Assembly (NCBI GenBank): GCA_023421395.1
Contig: JAEZTL010000009.1
Coordinates: 1-64,000 of the forward strand
From: Bacillota bacterium
GTDB taxonomy: Bacteria; Bacillota; Clostridia; Christensenellales; Aristaeellaceae
Direction: 5' to 3'
DNA: 64,000 bases
Of this stretch, positions 44,926-54,233 are shown piece after piece (the first letter of the stretch is position 1; every line of letters begins with the position of its first letter). A program made the position numbers and the translations under genes. The notes under the pieces are model-generated. The model was not told the origin of the DNA. It saw only the letters and a list, made by a program, of their open reading frames with translations, and did not search any database.

Positions 44926-46071
44926 TCACTCCGGCGCCGGGGCGGTCCCGGTACGCGCGCGCCGGGAGGAGGTGAGCACCGCCGCGGCGGCGACGGCGGT
45001 AAACGGCGCCACCGTCACCAGGCCGAAGCTGCCCACCAGCGTGGTCAGGATCTCGCTGGCCACGTACTTCAGGTTCACCACGTCGATCACCGGCGTACCC
45101 TGTCCGGCGAAGTACATCATCAGCGACAGGTAACTGCCGGAATAGGCCAGCATCAGCGTGGTGGTCATCGTGCCGATGACAGAGCGGCCCACCGAAAAAG
45201 CGGACAGCAGGAGCGCCTTTCGCCCGACGGCGGGGTTGTGCCGGCAGATCTCCTCCGAAGCGGAGGCGATGTCCATGCTCAGGTCCATCAGCGCGCCGGA
45301 ATTGGCCAGGAACACCATCGAAAAGAACAATTCCTTCAGATTAATCTTCATGCCGCTCTGGGCGATCAGCGGCACCACGTAGGGCAGGCTTCCGCCGTCA
45401 ATTTTCAAAAGGTTTCCAAACCAGATCGCCAGCGCGCAGGTGAGGAACGTGCCCATCAGCGATCCCGCCAGCGCGATCAACGCCCGCCGGGTAAAGCCCG
45501 CCACCAGAAAGTCGATCATCGCGGTCAGGAAGGTGACGATCAGAAGCGTCACCGGGATGGGCGGCCAGCCCATCAGCATCAGCGGCACCAGCACCTTCCA
45601 CACCAGCATGACGCTCAGCACCAGCGAAATCAACGAGCCGAAGCCGGAGATGCCGCCAAAGACGATCAGAAGCAGTCCGAACAGGCCGAACAGCAGCCCG
45701 ATGGAATCCAGCCGGTAGTGGTCGATCATCGTGGCGGTGACGGCGCCGCCCTCCGGCGCGTGCACCATCGCCAGCGCCACGTCGCCGGGTTGAAAGAGTT
45801 TGTCCTTGTCCAGCGCGGAATTCATGTAGTTGCCGGCGTCGGCCTCCTCTCCGGCGTGATCGCCGGTCAGGATCCGGACGCGGCAGCGCTGGGTGTCGGC
45901 GTATACCACGCCGATCTTCACCAGCGTGGAGTTGTCCACCGAAAGCACCTCCACCTTTTCCCGGGGCGCGGGGCTGGCGTTCAGGCCCGTAAAGCCTGGA
46001 AGGAACATCAGCCCCGCGCTGATTGCCAGCGAGACGAGGCAGAAGATCAGATTTCGGCGTCTGTCCTTCAT
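44926..46071 (-). CDS. YibE/F-family membrane protein
   Basis: A 381-aa protein. It has one N-terminal membrane helix, an extracytoplasmic beta-rich domain of about 95 residues (VEVLSVDNSTLVKIGVVYADTQRCRVRILTG), and then seven or eight helices with the YibE/F landmarks (LFGLFGLLLIVFGG, SEEICRHNPAVGRKALLLS). The family is found in Firmicutes and its transport substrate is not established. It is downstream of the alkaline phosphatase and separated from it by a hairpin, so they may be co-transcribed. Confidence 0.85.
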   Translation of the reverse strand: MKDRRRNLIFCLVSLAISAGLMFLPGFTGLNASPAPREKVEVLSVDNSTLVKIGVVYADTQRCRVRILTGDHAGEEADAGNYMNSALDKDKLFQPGDVALAMVHAPEGGAVTATMIDHYRLDSIGLLFGLFGLLLIVFGGISGFGSLISLVLSVMLVWKVLVPLMLMGWPPIPVTLLIVTFLTAMIDFLVAGFTRRALIALAGSLMGTFLTCALAIWFGNLLKIDGGSLPYVVPLIAQSGMKINLKELFFSMVFLANSGALMDLSMDIASASEEICRHNPAVGRKALLLSAFSVGRSVIGTMTTTLMLAYSGSYLSLMMYFAGQGTPVIDVVNLKYVASEILTTLVGSFGLVTVAPFTAVAAAAVLTSSRRARTGTAPAPE

Positions 46072-46090
46072 ACGGTTCTCTCCTCATACG

Positions 46091-46125
46091 CCCGCGCTCC
46101 GGGGCTCGAAGCCCCGGAGCGCGGG
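46091..46125 (-). other. Intercistronic hairpin between phosphatase and YibE/F genes
   Basis: A perfect 15-bp stem (46091-46105 with 46111-46125) lies between the phosphatase stop and the ribosome site of the next gene, with no T run. It may stabilise the phosphatase mRNA or attenuate read-through. Confidence 0.7.
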
Positions 46126-46139
46126 CAAGCCGGTTGTTT

Positions 46140-47606
46140 TTAGGCCGCCAGGCCCATGGCGTTCATGGTCTTTTGGAAGATGTCGGTGTTGTCATAGCTG
46201 CCGATGAACAGCGCCGCGCCCGCGCCCTGCGCGTAGACGGGCAGCTGGAGGCCGGTGTGGGCGTAGGAGGTGTAGGCGATGCCCGCCTTGTTATTCAGGA
46301 TGTGGCTGACCGCCATCGACAGCGGCTCGTACCCGCCGTAGAGCAGCGCCTGATCGTCGGAGAGTTGGCGCGCGTCCGCGGGCTGCATGCTCAGATCAAA
46401 GGCGGCCTGGATCTTGGCCAGCTCCTCCGCCGTCAGCGTCAGCGCCTGGTCGGGTTCGGTGCTCAGGCCGTAGTAGGCCTTGATCTCAGTCAGGGCGTCC
46501 TCAAAGCTCGCGCCCTTGTCGCGAAGGCCCGCGATCACCTTGTCGAAATCCTCGAAGGAGATGGTCTGGCTCTCGAGGTAGTTGAAGTGGGTTTCGTACG
46601 CGGTGGCCGCGAAGCCGATGGTCAGGCCGCCGGTCTCATGGTCGCCGGTGACGATGATCAGCGTCTCGTCCGGGTGCTCCGCCGCGAAGTCGATGGCCAC
46701 CTGCACCGCGTCCGAGAAGGCGAGGGTGTCCATGATGCTGGTCTTGGCGTCGTTGGCGTGGCAGCTCCAATCGATTTTGCCGCCCTCGGTCATCAGGAAG
46801 AAGCCGTTGTCGTTATCCAGCACACGGATGCCGGCCTGGACGAAGTCCGCGAGGCTCAGCGATTCCGGCGCGCGGCGCTCACGGTCGATCTCGTAGAGCA
46901 TCGCCTGGGAGCCGCCCAGTTCCGGCGAGACGGCCAGCGTGCGGCCGCTTTCGGCGGTCAACGCGCGGATGCCTTCGGCGGTGTCCACGACGGTGAAGCC
47001 GGTCTCCCTGGCGATCTCCAGGATGTCCTTCTGGTCTTTTTCCTTGCCGGTGGGCTGCAGGTAGCTGCCGCCGCCGAAGAAGTCCACCGTCTGGCCGGAG
47101 AGGCCCTGCACGGCGATGTCATAGTACTGGCTGCGGCTTTCAACCTTCGCGTAGTAGGCTGCGGGCGTCGCGTGGTCGAGCGATACGGAGGTGATGACGC
47201 CCACCTTCTTGCCCGCTTCCTTGGCGTATTCGGTGATGGGCTTGAGCGGGGCGCTCTTGTCCACGTTGTAGTTGACCACGCCGGAGAGCGTCTTCTCGCC
47301 GGAGGACATGGCCGTCGCGGTGGAGGCCGAGTCCGGGCAGAAAGAGGTGGCGTCGTAGGTGGTCATGATGCCCACGTTTTCAAAATTTGTGAAGGACAGC
47401 GAGGCCGGCGTGGGCATCGCGGCATCCGGGTTTTCCTTGGTGCCCAGGTAGTACTGAGTGGCGCTGATTTGCGGGCTGCCCATGCCGTCGCCGACGAACA
47501 TGAACACGTACTTGGGGGTTTTCGCGTCCGCAGTCTCGGCTGTCGCGACCGACATCGCGCCCAGAATCAGCATAAGCGCCAGCAAAATCGCCAGAATCCT
47601 CTTCAT
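46140..47606 (-). CDS. Alkaline phosphatase (PhoA family), exported
   Basis: A 488-aa metal-dependent phosphomonoesterase. The start at 47606 (MKRILAILLALMLILGAM) has GGGAGGAA upstream and begins a signal peptide ending at ATA/E; no lipobox. Metal and catalytic motifs are VFMFVGDGMG, the phospho-serine region PDSASTATAMSSGEKT, CHANDAKTSI and VTGDHETGGLT. It releases inorganic phosphate outside the cell. I see no Pho box by eye, and phosphate transport genes are not nearby. Confidence 0.94.
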   Translation of the reverse strand: MKRILAILLALMLILGAMSVATAETADAKTPKYVFMFVGDGMGSPQISATQYYLGTKENPDAAMPTPASLSFTNFENVGIMTTYDATSFCPDSASTATAMSSGEKTLSGVVNYNVDKSAPLKPITEYAKEAGKKVGVITSVSLDHATPAAYYAKVESRSQYYDIAVQGLSGQTVDFFGGGSYLQPTGKEKDQKDILEIARETGFTVVDTAEGIRALTAESGRTLAVSPELGGSQAMLYEIDRERRAPESLSLADFVQAGIRVLDNDNGFFLMTEGGKIDWSCHANDAKTSIMDTLAFSDAVQVAIDFAAEHPDETLIIVTGDHETGGLTIGFAATAYETHFNYLESQTISFEDFDKVIAGLRDKGASFEDALTEIKAYYGLSTEPDQALTLTAEELAKIQAAFDLSMQPADARQLSDDQALLYGGYEPLSMAVSHILNNKAGIAYTSYAHTGLQLPVYAQGAGAALFIGSYDNTDIFQKTMNAMGLAA

Positions 47607-47754
47607 GATGGGTTCCTCCCTTTTCTGTTGCGGTTTCTCTTCGCACGGCCCCATTGTAGCGCCCGGCGGTCAGAAGCGGATTCGGGGGCGATCAAATTGC
47701 GGTAAAAGATCCCGGGAGGGAGCGCCGGAAAACGCCGAAATCTGGATTTTTGCG

Positions 47755-47783
47755 TTGACACATCTTTAATTCCATATTATTGT
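47755..47783 (+). promoter_or_regulatory. Promoter of the small exported protein gene
   Basis: A perfect TTGACA (47755-47760), 17-nt spacer and a weak TATTGT (47778-47783). Confidence 0.6.
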
Positions 47784-47868
47784 ATAGATGACCGTTCAAA
47801 TCCTGAGCGCGGATTCGCCGCGCCCCGTTTCTCCGCCGGGCGACAATACCAAGAGGGGGCGCTTTCAC

Positions 47869-48348
47869 ATGAAGAGGTTTGTTGCGCTGTGCCTTTGTCT
47901 GATGCTGCTGGTTCCCGCTGCCGCGCAGGCGAAGATCGAATTTCCCACGGCCGCGCAGATTTTTCTGGACGTACTGGAGAAATACCTGAGCGTGGAGCGA
48001 CTGGCGACGGTGGACGCGGACACAATCGGGGATGTGGAGATTCATACCTATAGCTTTGACGCGGACGACCATTACGCCATCGTCTTCCCTGACGATGAAG
48101 ACGAGACAAAATACAACGCCCTGTTCAACTACGGCGGTCCCACGGCGATATGGGCCGATATGGGAAAAGAAGACGTGGCGCTTTTCCTTATGGGCGTCGC
48201 CACGGCTTACGAGCAGCTTAACGACGGGTTTACCGGCGACAACTTCAAGATCTGGGTTCAGATGGGCGAGGTAAAGGACGGCCTTTATATCAATTCTCCC
48301 GAATTGGCGGAAAAGATGCTCAACGTGTTTCAGGAAAAGCTTTCCTAA
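47869..48348 (+). CDS. Small exported protein of unknown function
   Basis: A 159-aa protein. The start at 47869 (MKRFVALCLCLMLLVPAAAQA) has GAGGGGG 9 nt upstream and begins a signal peptide ending at AQA/K. The mature part is acidic, with a patch rich in Asp and Glu (FPDDEDETKYNALF) and no cysteines. I recognise no family. It is monocistronic behind its own promoter and divergent from the phosphatase gene. Confidence 0.75.
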   Translation: MKRFVALCLCLMLLVPAAAQAKIEFPTAAQIFLDVLEKYLSVERLATVDADTIGDVEIHTYSFDADDHYAIVFPDDEDETKYNALFNYGGPTAIWADMGKEDVALFLMGVATAYEQLNDGFTGDNFKIWVQMGEVKDGLYINSPELAEKMLNVFQEKLS

Positions 48349-48389
48349 AGCGAGCGCGCTCCGCGTTGTCCGCCCTTGGCGGCCGGGCG

Positions 48390-48866
48390 CTATAGCAGGA
48401 TGTCCGTCACGAAGAACTGCCGCGTGGCGGACATCGTTTTGAAATCCGCCGCGTATTTGAAGCCGTTCGCGAACACCAGCGCCCATTCCGGCGCGATTTT
48501 CAGAATGCAGGTATCCGGGTCGTTCTCGTTCACGTGGCGGGCGTAGAATTTGGAAAACGCCCGGGTGAGTTCCCCCCGGAGCGCCTCGTTGCCCTCCGCC
48601 AGCGGGTGGCCGACGCTCTCCGCCCGGCCCCGTGTGACAAACAACAGGTGGTTGAGCGCCACGTTCGGATTCTTCGAGATTTCGCGCATCTTGGCGCTTT
48701 TACGGTGGGTGACGGCGTAAAACGCGCCGCCGAAGAAATAGACGTCCACCACCCGGACACCGGGCCGGTCGCCGTCCACGGTGGCCATGCTCATTGGAAC
48801 GTCCCGGCCGTAGAGCGTCTCCATGGCCGCGACGGCCTCCGAAAAGTATGCCTGGGATGCTTCCAT
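48390..48866 (-). CDS. Pyridoxamine 5'-phosphate oxidase-like flavoprotein
   Basis: A 158-aa split-barrel protein of the PNPOx-like FMN-binding family. The pattern PMSMATVDGDRPGVRVVDVYFFGGAFY followed by THRKSAKMREISKNPNVAL matches the FMN-phosphate contacting strands. The substrate is unknown. It is downstream of an acetyltransferase gene, 13 bp apart, and probably co-transcribed. Confidence 0.85.
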   Translation of the reverse strand: MEASQAYFSEAVAAMETLYGRDVPMSMATVDGDRPGVRVVDVYFFGGAFYAVTHRKSAKMREISKNPNVALNHLLFVTRGRAESVGHPLAEGNEALRGELTRAFSKFYARHVNENDPDTCILKIAPEWALVFANGFKYAADFKTMSATRQFFVTDILL

Positions 48867-48879
48867 GGCGCGGCCTCCC

Positions 48880-49320
48880 TCAGGTGTCGATCCGCGTCAG
48901 TTCCCCGATGGCGCGGTTCCGGTAGACCAGATCCTCCCGCGGCGAAAAGCCGCGCCTCTCCCAAAAGCCGTTGCCCAGGCGGTTCCGCTGGAAGACCACC
49001 AGCGCCACCTTCCGGATGCCCTCGGCCTTGAGCGCCTCCATGGCCCGCTCCACCAATTCCGTGCCGATGCCCCGGTTCCGCGCGCTTTCGCGCACCGCCG
49101 TATGGTGGATGTAGCCCCGACGCCCGTCGTGCCCCGCCAGGATCACGCCCAGGATCTCTCCGTTTTCCTCCGCCACAAAGCAGGTGAAGGGGTTGCGCGT
49201 CAGGTATCTGGCGATGCCCTCGGGCGCGTCGTCGGCGGTGTTGAGGCCCATACCGCTGGTCGAAAGCCACAGCGCGTACACCCGGTCGTAGTCGTTCATT
49301 GTCATGGGCCTGAAAACCAT
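48880..49320 (-). CDS. GNAT-family N-acetyltransferase
   Basis: A 146-aa acetyltransferase. The start at 49320 (MVFRPMTMNDYDRVYALW) has GGGGGAAG upstream. The acetyl-CoA loop is VRESARNRGIGTELVERAM and the C-terminal region NGFWERRGFSPREDL is typical. The substrate is unknown. Divergent from ohr. Confidence 0.88.
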   Translation of the reverse strand: MVFRPMTMNDYDRVYALWLSTSGMGLNTADDAPEGIARYLTRNPFTCFVAEENGEILGVILAGHDGRRGYIHHTAVRESARNRGIGTELVERAMEALKAEGIRKVALVVFQRNRLGNGFWERRGFSPREDLVYRNRAIGELTRIDT

Positions 49321-49386
49321 GCGCACTTCCCCCAATCCCGTGTGCGCCCATTGTATCACCGCCGCGGTTCCTCCGCAAGCCGCGGT

Positions 49387-49415
49387 TTGAAGTACCGCGA
49401 AACTGGATATATATT
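49387..49415 (+). promoter_or_regulatory. Possible promoter and repeats upstream of ohr
   Basis: TTGAAG (49387-49392), 17-nt spacer, TATATT (49410-49415). GCCGCGGTT occurs twice just upstream, and CGCGGT with ACCGCG form an inverted repeat around the -35 box, as might suit a MarR/OhrR-type regulator. No regulator gene is adjacent. Confidence 0.45.
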
Positions 49416-49450
49416 GGTCAGACGATAACCCACAAGGGAGTTGATATTGA

Positions 49451-49873
49451 ATGAAGATTCTCTATAAGACCAGGGCCGTATCCGTCGGCGGACGCGATGG
49501 TCAGGCGCGCGTGGATCATACCCCGATTCATTTTGAAATGGCGCTGCCGCAGGAGATGGGCGGCGCGAAGGGCAGCGGGTTCAACCCGGAGCAGCTGTTC
49601 GCGGCGGGTTACTCGGCCTGCTTTGGCAGTGCGCTGCAGCACGTATTTCGCGTCCATAAGCTGAACCTGCCCGCGCCGGAGGTTCAGGCCAGCGTGTCCA
49701 TCGGCACCACCGATGCCGGCGATTACCAGCTGGCGGTGGATATCCTGGCCGTGATCCGTGGCGTCGAGCAGGATGCTGCGGACAGACTCGCCGCCGAGGC
49801 GCATCAGGTCTGCCCCTACTCCCGCGCGACCCGCGGCAATATCGAAGTCAACGTCTCCGCCAAGGCGGAGTGA
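49451..49873 (+). CDS. ohr: Organic hydroperoxide resistance protein (Ohr/OsmC family)
   Basis: A 140-aa thiol peroxidase that reduces organic hydroperoxides. The two redox cysteines are in FAAGYSACFGSAL and AHQVCPYSRATRGN, and the N-terminal GGRDGQARVDH is typical of Ohr rather than OsmC. The protein is an obligate dimer in the family. It is monocistronic. Confidence 0.94.
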   Translation: MKILYKTRAVSVGGRDGQARVDHTPIHFEMALPQEMGGAKGSGFNPEQLFAAGYSACFGSALQHVFRVHKLNLPAPEVQASVSIGTTDAGDYQLAVDILAVIRGVEQDAADRLAAEAHQVCPYSRATRGNIEVNVSAKAE

Positions 49874-50000
49874 CCGGGAAAGCCGGACGGAGCGAACGCG
49901 AGCATTTGACGCCCCCTCGCCGCGGTTTGCGGCATGAGCGCGGGTGAAAGCCTCAAGGCGGTTGGCCTTTTACGCGGCATCCGGACGGGTTCCTTTGAAA

Positions 50001-50034
50001 AGCGCCCCGCGCACCTTTCGGTGCGCGGGGCGCT
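50001..50034. terminator. Strong hairpin after ohr
   Basis: A perfect 15-bp GC-rich stem (50001-50015 with 50020-50034) with a TTTC loop, A residues to the left and a delayed TTTT to the right. It probably terminates ohr. Apart from this and the leader of the next gene, the 49874-50206 gap holds nothing I can identify. Confidence 0.7.
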
Positions 50035-50206
50035 CGGATTTTGGCGGAAATCCCGGTCAAAAGGGCGAAGAAGGGCCGCTTGCGTTTTTTCGGCAGTCTC
50101 CGGGAAAGGACCGGTGCGAATCGCCGCGAAAGAACGCGAAGCGCACCCGGCGCATACGCTAATATGACGCTACCCATCCAAGCCGCCATAAAAGGGGGAT
50201 GAAACC

Positions 50207-50407
50207 ATGCGCTGCCCTGATTGCTGGAGAACCGATTGCCGCTGCCACCAGGACTGGAAGTGGAACGACTGCTGCCACCAGGACCGGAAATGGAACGACT
50301 GTCACCGCCCGGACTGGAGGCGGGACAATTGCTGCTGGCGATCCTGCCTGGTGTGGGATCCCTGCCGCTGCTGCTGGATGACCGTCTGGGTATACGACTG
50401 CTGCTGA
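50207..50407 (+). CDS. 66-residue Cys/Trp-rich peptide of unknown function
   Basis: The product has 15 Cys and 9 Trp in 66 residues. An AAGGGGG site lies 8 nt before the ATG. It starts with MRCPDCWRTDCRCHQDW, contains a loose three-fold repeat (HQDWKWNDCC, HQDRKWNDCH, RPDWRRDNCC) and ends with CRCCWMTVWVYDCC. There is no signal peptide. A perfect hairpin (50417-50449) follows the stop. Metal binding, a disulfide-cross-linked structural role (for example spore coat) or a peptide natural product are possible. Two other frames are also open here, but only this one has the ribosome site and a coherent repeat. Confidence 0.6.
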   Translation: MRCPDCWRTDCRCHQDWKWNDCCHQDRKWNDCHRPDWRRDNCCWRSCLVWDPCRCCWMTVWVYDCC

Positions 50408-50416
50408 GGCAAACGC

Positions 50417-50449
50417 TTCCCGCCCGGGCGGTATGCGCCCGGGCGGGAA
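50417..50449 (+). other. Hairpin after the Cys/Trp-rich peptide gene
   Basis: A perfect 14-bp stem (50417-50430 with 50436-50449), loop GTATG, no T run. It begins 9 nt after the stop codon. Confidence 0.65.
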
Positions 50450-50790
50450 ATCCGCAGGGACGCCGCGGGGTCATGATCGGATGACGATGCTGGCGGGGTA
50501 TCCCGGGACAAAATAAAAAGCCGGCCCATACCGCGCGGGGCGGGGTTTCCCGCACTTCTGGGCCGCGGCGATTTGGACAGTTCCTGCATGGCGATGCATG
50601 ATCAGAAGCGTTTACCGCCGCGGACTGCCCGAAGGGGATATGGAGGACCCTGGAAATTCGAGCGAATCAATTCAACCGGAGGCGAAAAGCCGGTTCCGGA
50701 TGCGTTCGAAAGAAAAACGGCAGCAACAAACGGAAGCGCCGGCTGGTTTTAAACCCCGCGAAGTCGCGGCCTTTTTCGCAGGCAGCGGGG
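50450..50790. other. Intergenic region without a convincing gene
   Basis: About 340 bp between the peptide gene and the convergent macA-like pseudogene. A 71-codon frame at 50598-50813 has no ribosome site or recognisable content and overlaps the pseudogene end. I see no RNA gene. Confidence 0.55.
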
Positions 50791-51877
50791 CTACTGGCCC
50801 AGAGTTCCGGTGACGTGCATGCCGATAAGCAGTCCGTCCGTTTGGTCTACGGACACGCGCACGTCGTACTTTGTGGTGTCCAACGCCGTGTTGCCGATCG
50901 GGCGAATCTCCCGAACCATACCCCCGCGCTCATCGCCCGGATACGCGTCGATTTTCAGCCGCACGCGCTGCCCCACCTGCAGTTGCGCGATGTCCAGTTC
51001 GTCCACTTCCAGCGTCGCCTCCAGCGTGCCCTCGGGGATGAGCACCATCAGCGCCTGACCCTGCGCCACCATCTGGCCGGGGATGACAAGCACCTGCTCG
51101 ATCAGAGACGCCCCTTCAAAAGAATGCCTCGGGGCTTGCGGCCTGGCCGTACCGGGCGGAGGCGGCGTCCAGCAGGAAAAGCGGCTGGCCGCGCACCACG
51201 CTGTCGCCGTCCTCAACCAGGACGGATGCCACGACCCCCGCGCCGGTGACCGGGAGCGCGTCCGGCCGCGCGATCTCGCCCTTGCCGACCAAATCGGTAT
51301 TTTTGTAGTCCGAACCGGTGCCCAGGTAGAACTTCACGTCATCCTCCAGCTCGAAATCGCCTTTTTCCATCTCCAGGACGAAATCTTTTCCATCCGCGGA
51401 GATCACCCTGCCCAGCCCTTCCCTTTCATCGCCGCTCTTGTATACGCGCAGCGTTTCACCGACGCGGACATCGCGGTTCCTGGGTTTGTTGTACGCGGAG
51501 GCGGAAGAGGCCTTGACGTGCCAGACCCCCTGCCGCTCCACATGGCACAGCGCCCCGTACTGGGATTGGACGGCCTCCGCCTGATCGCCGACCCTCGCGT
51601 TCAGGCCCGTGATCACGCCGTCATTCGCCGCGTCGATCTCCACGGGCAGCACTCCCACCGCCACCTGGCCCGCCTCCGCCCGGTCTCCGGCCTTCCAGGA
51701 GAAGTCCTTGAGCTGGCCGCCCATCGGCGCGAGCAGGTTGATCCGGCTGGGTGAAGTGATGGCGCCCTTTGCCGAGACGGTTTTGGAATCCTCCGCCGTT
51801 GCCGTAAATGCCGGCATCATAAGCGCCGCGATCAGAATCGCCGCGGCGGTTTTCATCCGCCTGCTTTTTGTATTCAT
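50791..51877 (-). pseudogene. MacA/HlyD-like membrane fusion protein, frameshifted
   Basis: The first part (51877 to 51116) encodes a signal-anchor (start 51877, GAGGAGGA upstream), a lipoyl-like segment and a barrel domain, reading up to ASPEAFF and then TGA. The family's C-terminal half (SLIEQVLVIPGQMVAQGQALMVL through VSVDQTDGLLIGMHVTGTLGQ) continues in another frame to 50791. The join lies at TTC TTT TGA (TGA at 51118-51116): removing one T of the T4 run, or a +1 slip on UUU with UGA in the A site, restores one reading frame. Either a broken gene, a sequence error, or programmed frameshifting; the lesion in the next gene favours decay. Confidence 0.8.
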
Positions 51878-51896
51878 TTGGATTGTCCTCCTCTGT

Positions 51897-54233
51897 CTAT
51901 TCCGCGCTTTTGAGCGCTTCCACCATGTCGATTGATTTGAATTTGCTGCCGAGTGCCCAGTTGACGATCCACGAAAAGCCGATGGTGATCATCGCGATGA
52001 GGCCCATGCTCGTCGGCTCGATGTGCTGTACGAACTGGATCGCGCTGGGCAGCGCGGAATCCATGACCAAGCGGTGCAGCGGCACGCCCGCCGCGAAGCC
52101 GAAGGGAAGCGCGAAGCAGGTGATGAGGATGTTTTCGCGAAGCACCAGCTTTTTCATCTCCCCGGGCGTGAACCCGAGTACCTTGAGGGTTGCAAGCTCC
52201 CTTATGCGTTCCGAATAGTTCAGTTGCCCCAAATTGTAGTAGACCACCAGCGCCAGGCCGCCGGAAAAGGCAATCAACAGCACAACCACCAAATTGAGGG
52301 TCCGGAGCAGTGCGTTTCCGTCCTCGTTCTCCTCGGCTCGGGTTTGCACCTTGTCCACGCCGTCCATATCCCGCACCCGCTGGAGGTCCAGCGCGTCCCC
52401 CTTGAGGAGCGTCGCAGTGGGCGTCCACGGCGCGAGGTCCAGCTTTCGCCATGCCTCGCGGGAGAAGTACAACCCCTGGTCCATTTCGATGTCCACAATC
52501 TGCGTAACCTTCGCCAGCGCATCCTTCATGCCGGGCGTATGCAGCTTCAGCGCGTCCCCGATTTGAAGGCCCTCGTCCCCCGCCAGCTTGCGCGTGACGG
52601 CCATCCCCTCCGGGGGCAGCGCCAGCGCGTTTCCACTCTCATCCTGCAGGCGGATCATTTGCTGGCCGTTCTCCAATACGTAGACCTGCTTTGTCTTCCA
52701 GTCGCCGTCCAGATAGACGTCCAGCGCGGTGATCATCTCCTGTTCGGCCTCCGTCGCGCCCGCGCGAAGCGAGACGGCCTCCCCGTATCCTTCCGGCGCG
52801 CCGCTTGCCAGCGCGGCCCGGACGTCGTAGCGCAGTACGCTTTCTTAATAGTTGCCCGTGGCGTACTCGACCGTGTCCCGGAGGCCGAAGCCGATCAGCA
52901 TCAGCGCCGTGCAGCCGATGGTGCCCACCAGGCCCATGAACAGCCGGACGCGGCTTCTGAGCATGTTGCGCGCGATCATCTTGCCGCTGAAGCCGAGGCG
53001 GTTCCAGAGAAAGGGAATCCGCTCCAAAAACACCTTCTTCGCCTTTGCCGGCGCCCTTGGACGCAGCAGGCTCGCGGGTGTCTGGGCCAGCGCGTGCCGG
53101 GCGCTCAGAACGCCCGAGCCGCCGGTGATCCCCATCAGCCCCAGCGAGACGGCGCTGGCCATCCACCAGGACAGGCTGGGCACGGCATCCGGCATGATGT
53201 ACATGTTCTGGAGAAACCATAAAAGCAGCGGTGCGAGGCCCCAAAGAGCGCCGGCGATGCCCAGCGCCGCGCCCAGAAGCGCGATGGTCGCGCCGTATTC
53301 GGCATAGTGCGAGATCAGCGCGTTCCGCCCGTAGCCCAGCGCGAACAGTGCACCGATCTGCGTGCGCTGGTTTTCCACCAACCGCCCCATTGTGGTCCAG
53401 GTGATCAGCGCGGCGACGAGGAAGAAAAGGAGCGGGACAATCAGGCCGAGGATGCGAAGCTGTGCGATCTGCTCCATCGTGCTCTTGATCGCCGACTTGT
53501 CCTTGCGGAGCGTGACGGTCGTCCGGTCCTCGTCCACCACGCCTTGAACCGCCTGCCGAACGGCCGCGGTGTCCGCGCCCGGCTCAAGCGTCAGCGTGAT
53601 TTCCGAATAGGGCATGAAGCCCAGCGTCCCCGGCGACAGGCAGGCATATCCGTAGGATCCGGCGGGCGTAACCAGTTCGCTCCCCTTTTGGAACATCACG
53701 AACTCCGGCATCACGCCCAGACCCGCGATCACGAGGTCCAGTTTGCGGCCGCCAACGGAGACCGCGAGCACATCGCCCACGGCCAGGTGGTGCGCCGCGG
53801 CGAACCGCTGCTGCAGAACGCACTCGTTCTTCGCGCCGGGCGCGAAGCCCCGGCCTTCATAGACGATGGGCTGGTTGACTGCGGGCGTACCTTCGCTCAT
53901 CAATAGCTTGATCTTGGGCTTGCCGTCCAGATCCCTGGCTTCGGCTTCCGCCACGACGCGCCGCTGGACGGCCTTGACGCCGTGCAGGTCCGCAATCTGT
54001 CGGGCGTCGTTGTCGCTGATTTCGCCATTGACCCATATATCCGAAAGGTTCCCCTGCGCGAACTGGTTCTGAACGTTGTCCCACATGCCCCGCCAGGTGG
54101 CATCCAGCCCCATGAAGAGCGCCGTGGAGAGCATCGAGATCAGGAGGATCGACAGAAAAGACTTCCACCCAGCCTTGAGATCGCGGATCATTTTGGCCCT
54201 CAAGGGGCTGCCGGGCCGCCTGGCCGTTACCAT
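51897..54233 (-). pseudogene. FtsX/MacB-type ABC permease interrupted by an in-frame stop
   Basis: A single frame of 779 codons from 54233 (GGAGGAG upstream) to 51897 is broken by TAA at 52847-52845. The upstream piece (462 aa) has an N-terminal helix, an extracytoplasmic domain, three helices and the start of the second half. The downstream piece resumes in the same frame and ends with the FtsX core LNYSERIRELATLKVLGFTPGEMKKLV. Reading straight through gives continuous family-like sequence, so a single change of a Tyr-type codon to TAA is the simplest explanation. An internal ATG at 52736 could make the C-terminal part separately, but that is doubtful. Confidence 0.85.

Noticed and set aside
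50598..50813. 71-codon plus-strand frame as a gene
   Set aside because: No ribosome site or recognisable features, and it runs into the end of the minus-strand pseudogene.
51116..51118. UGA in the fusion-protein gene as a selenocysteine codon
   Set aside because: Zero-frame translation after the UGA gives unrelated sequence, while the family sequence continues in another frame.
52737..52847. Programmed read-through of the UAA in the permease gene
   Set aside because: UAA is the least leaky stop and no read-through context is seen; with the neighbour gene also damaged, a nonsense mutation is simpler.
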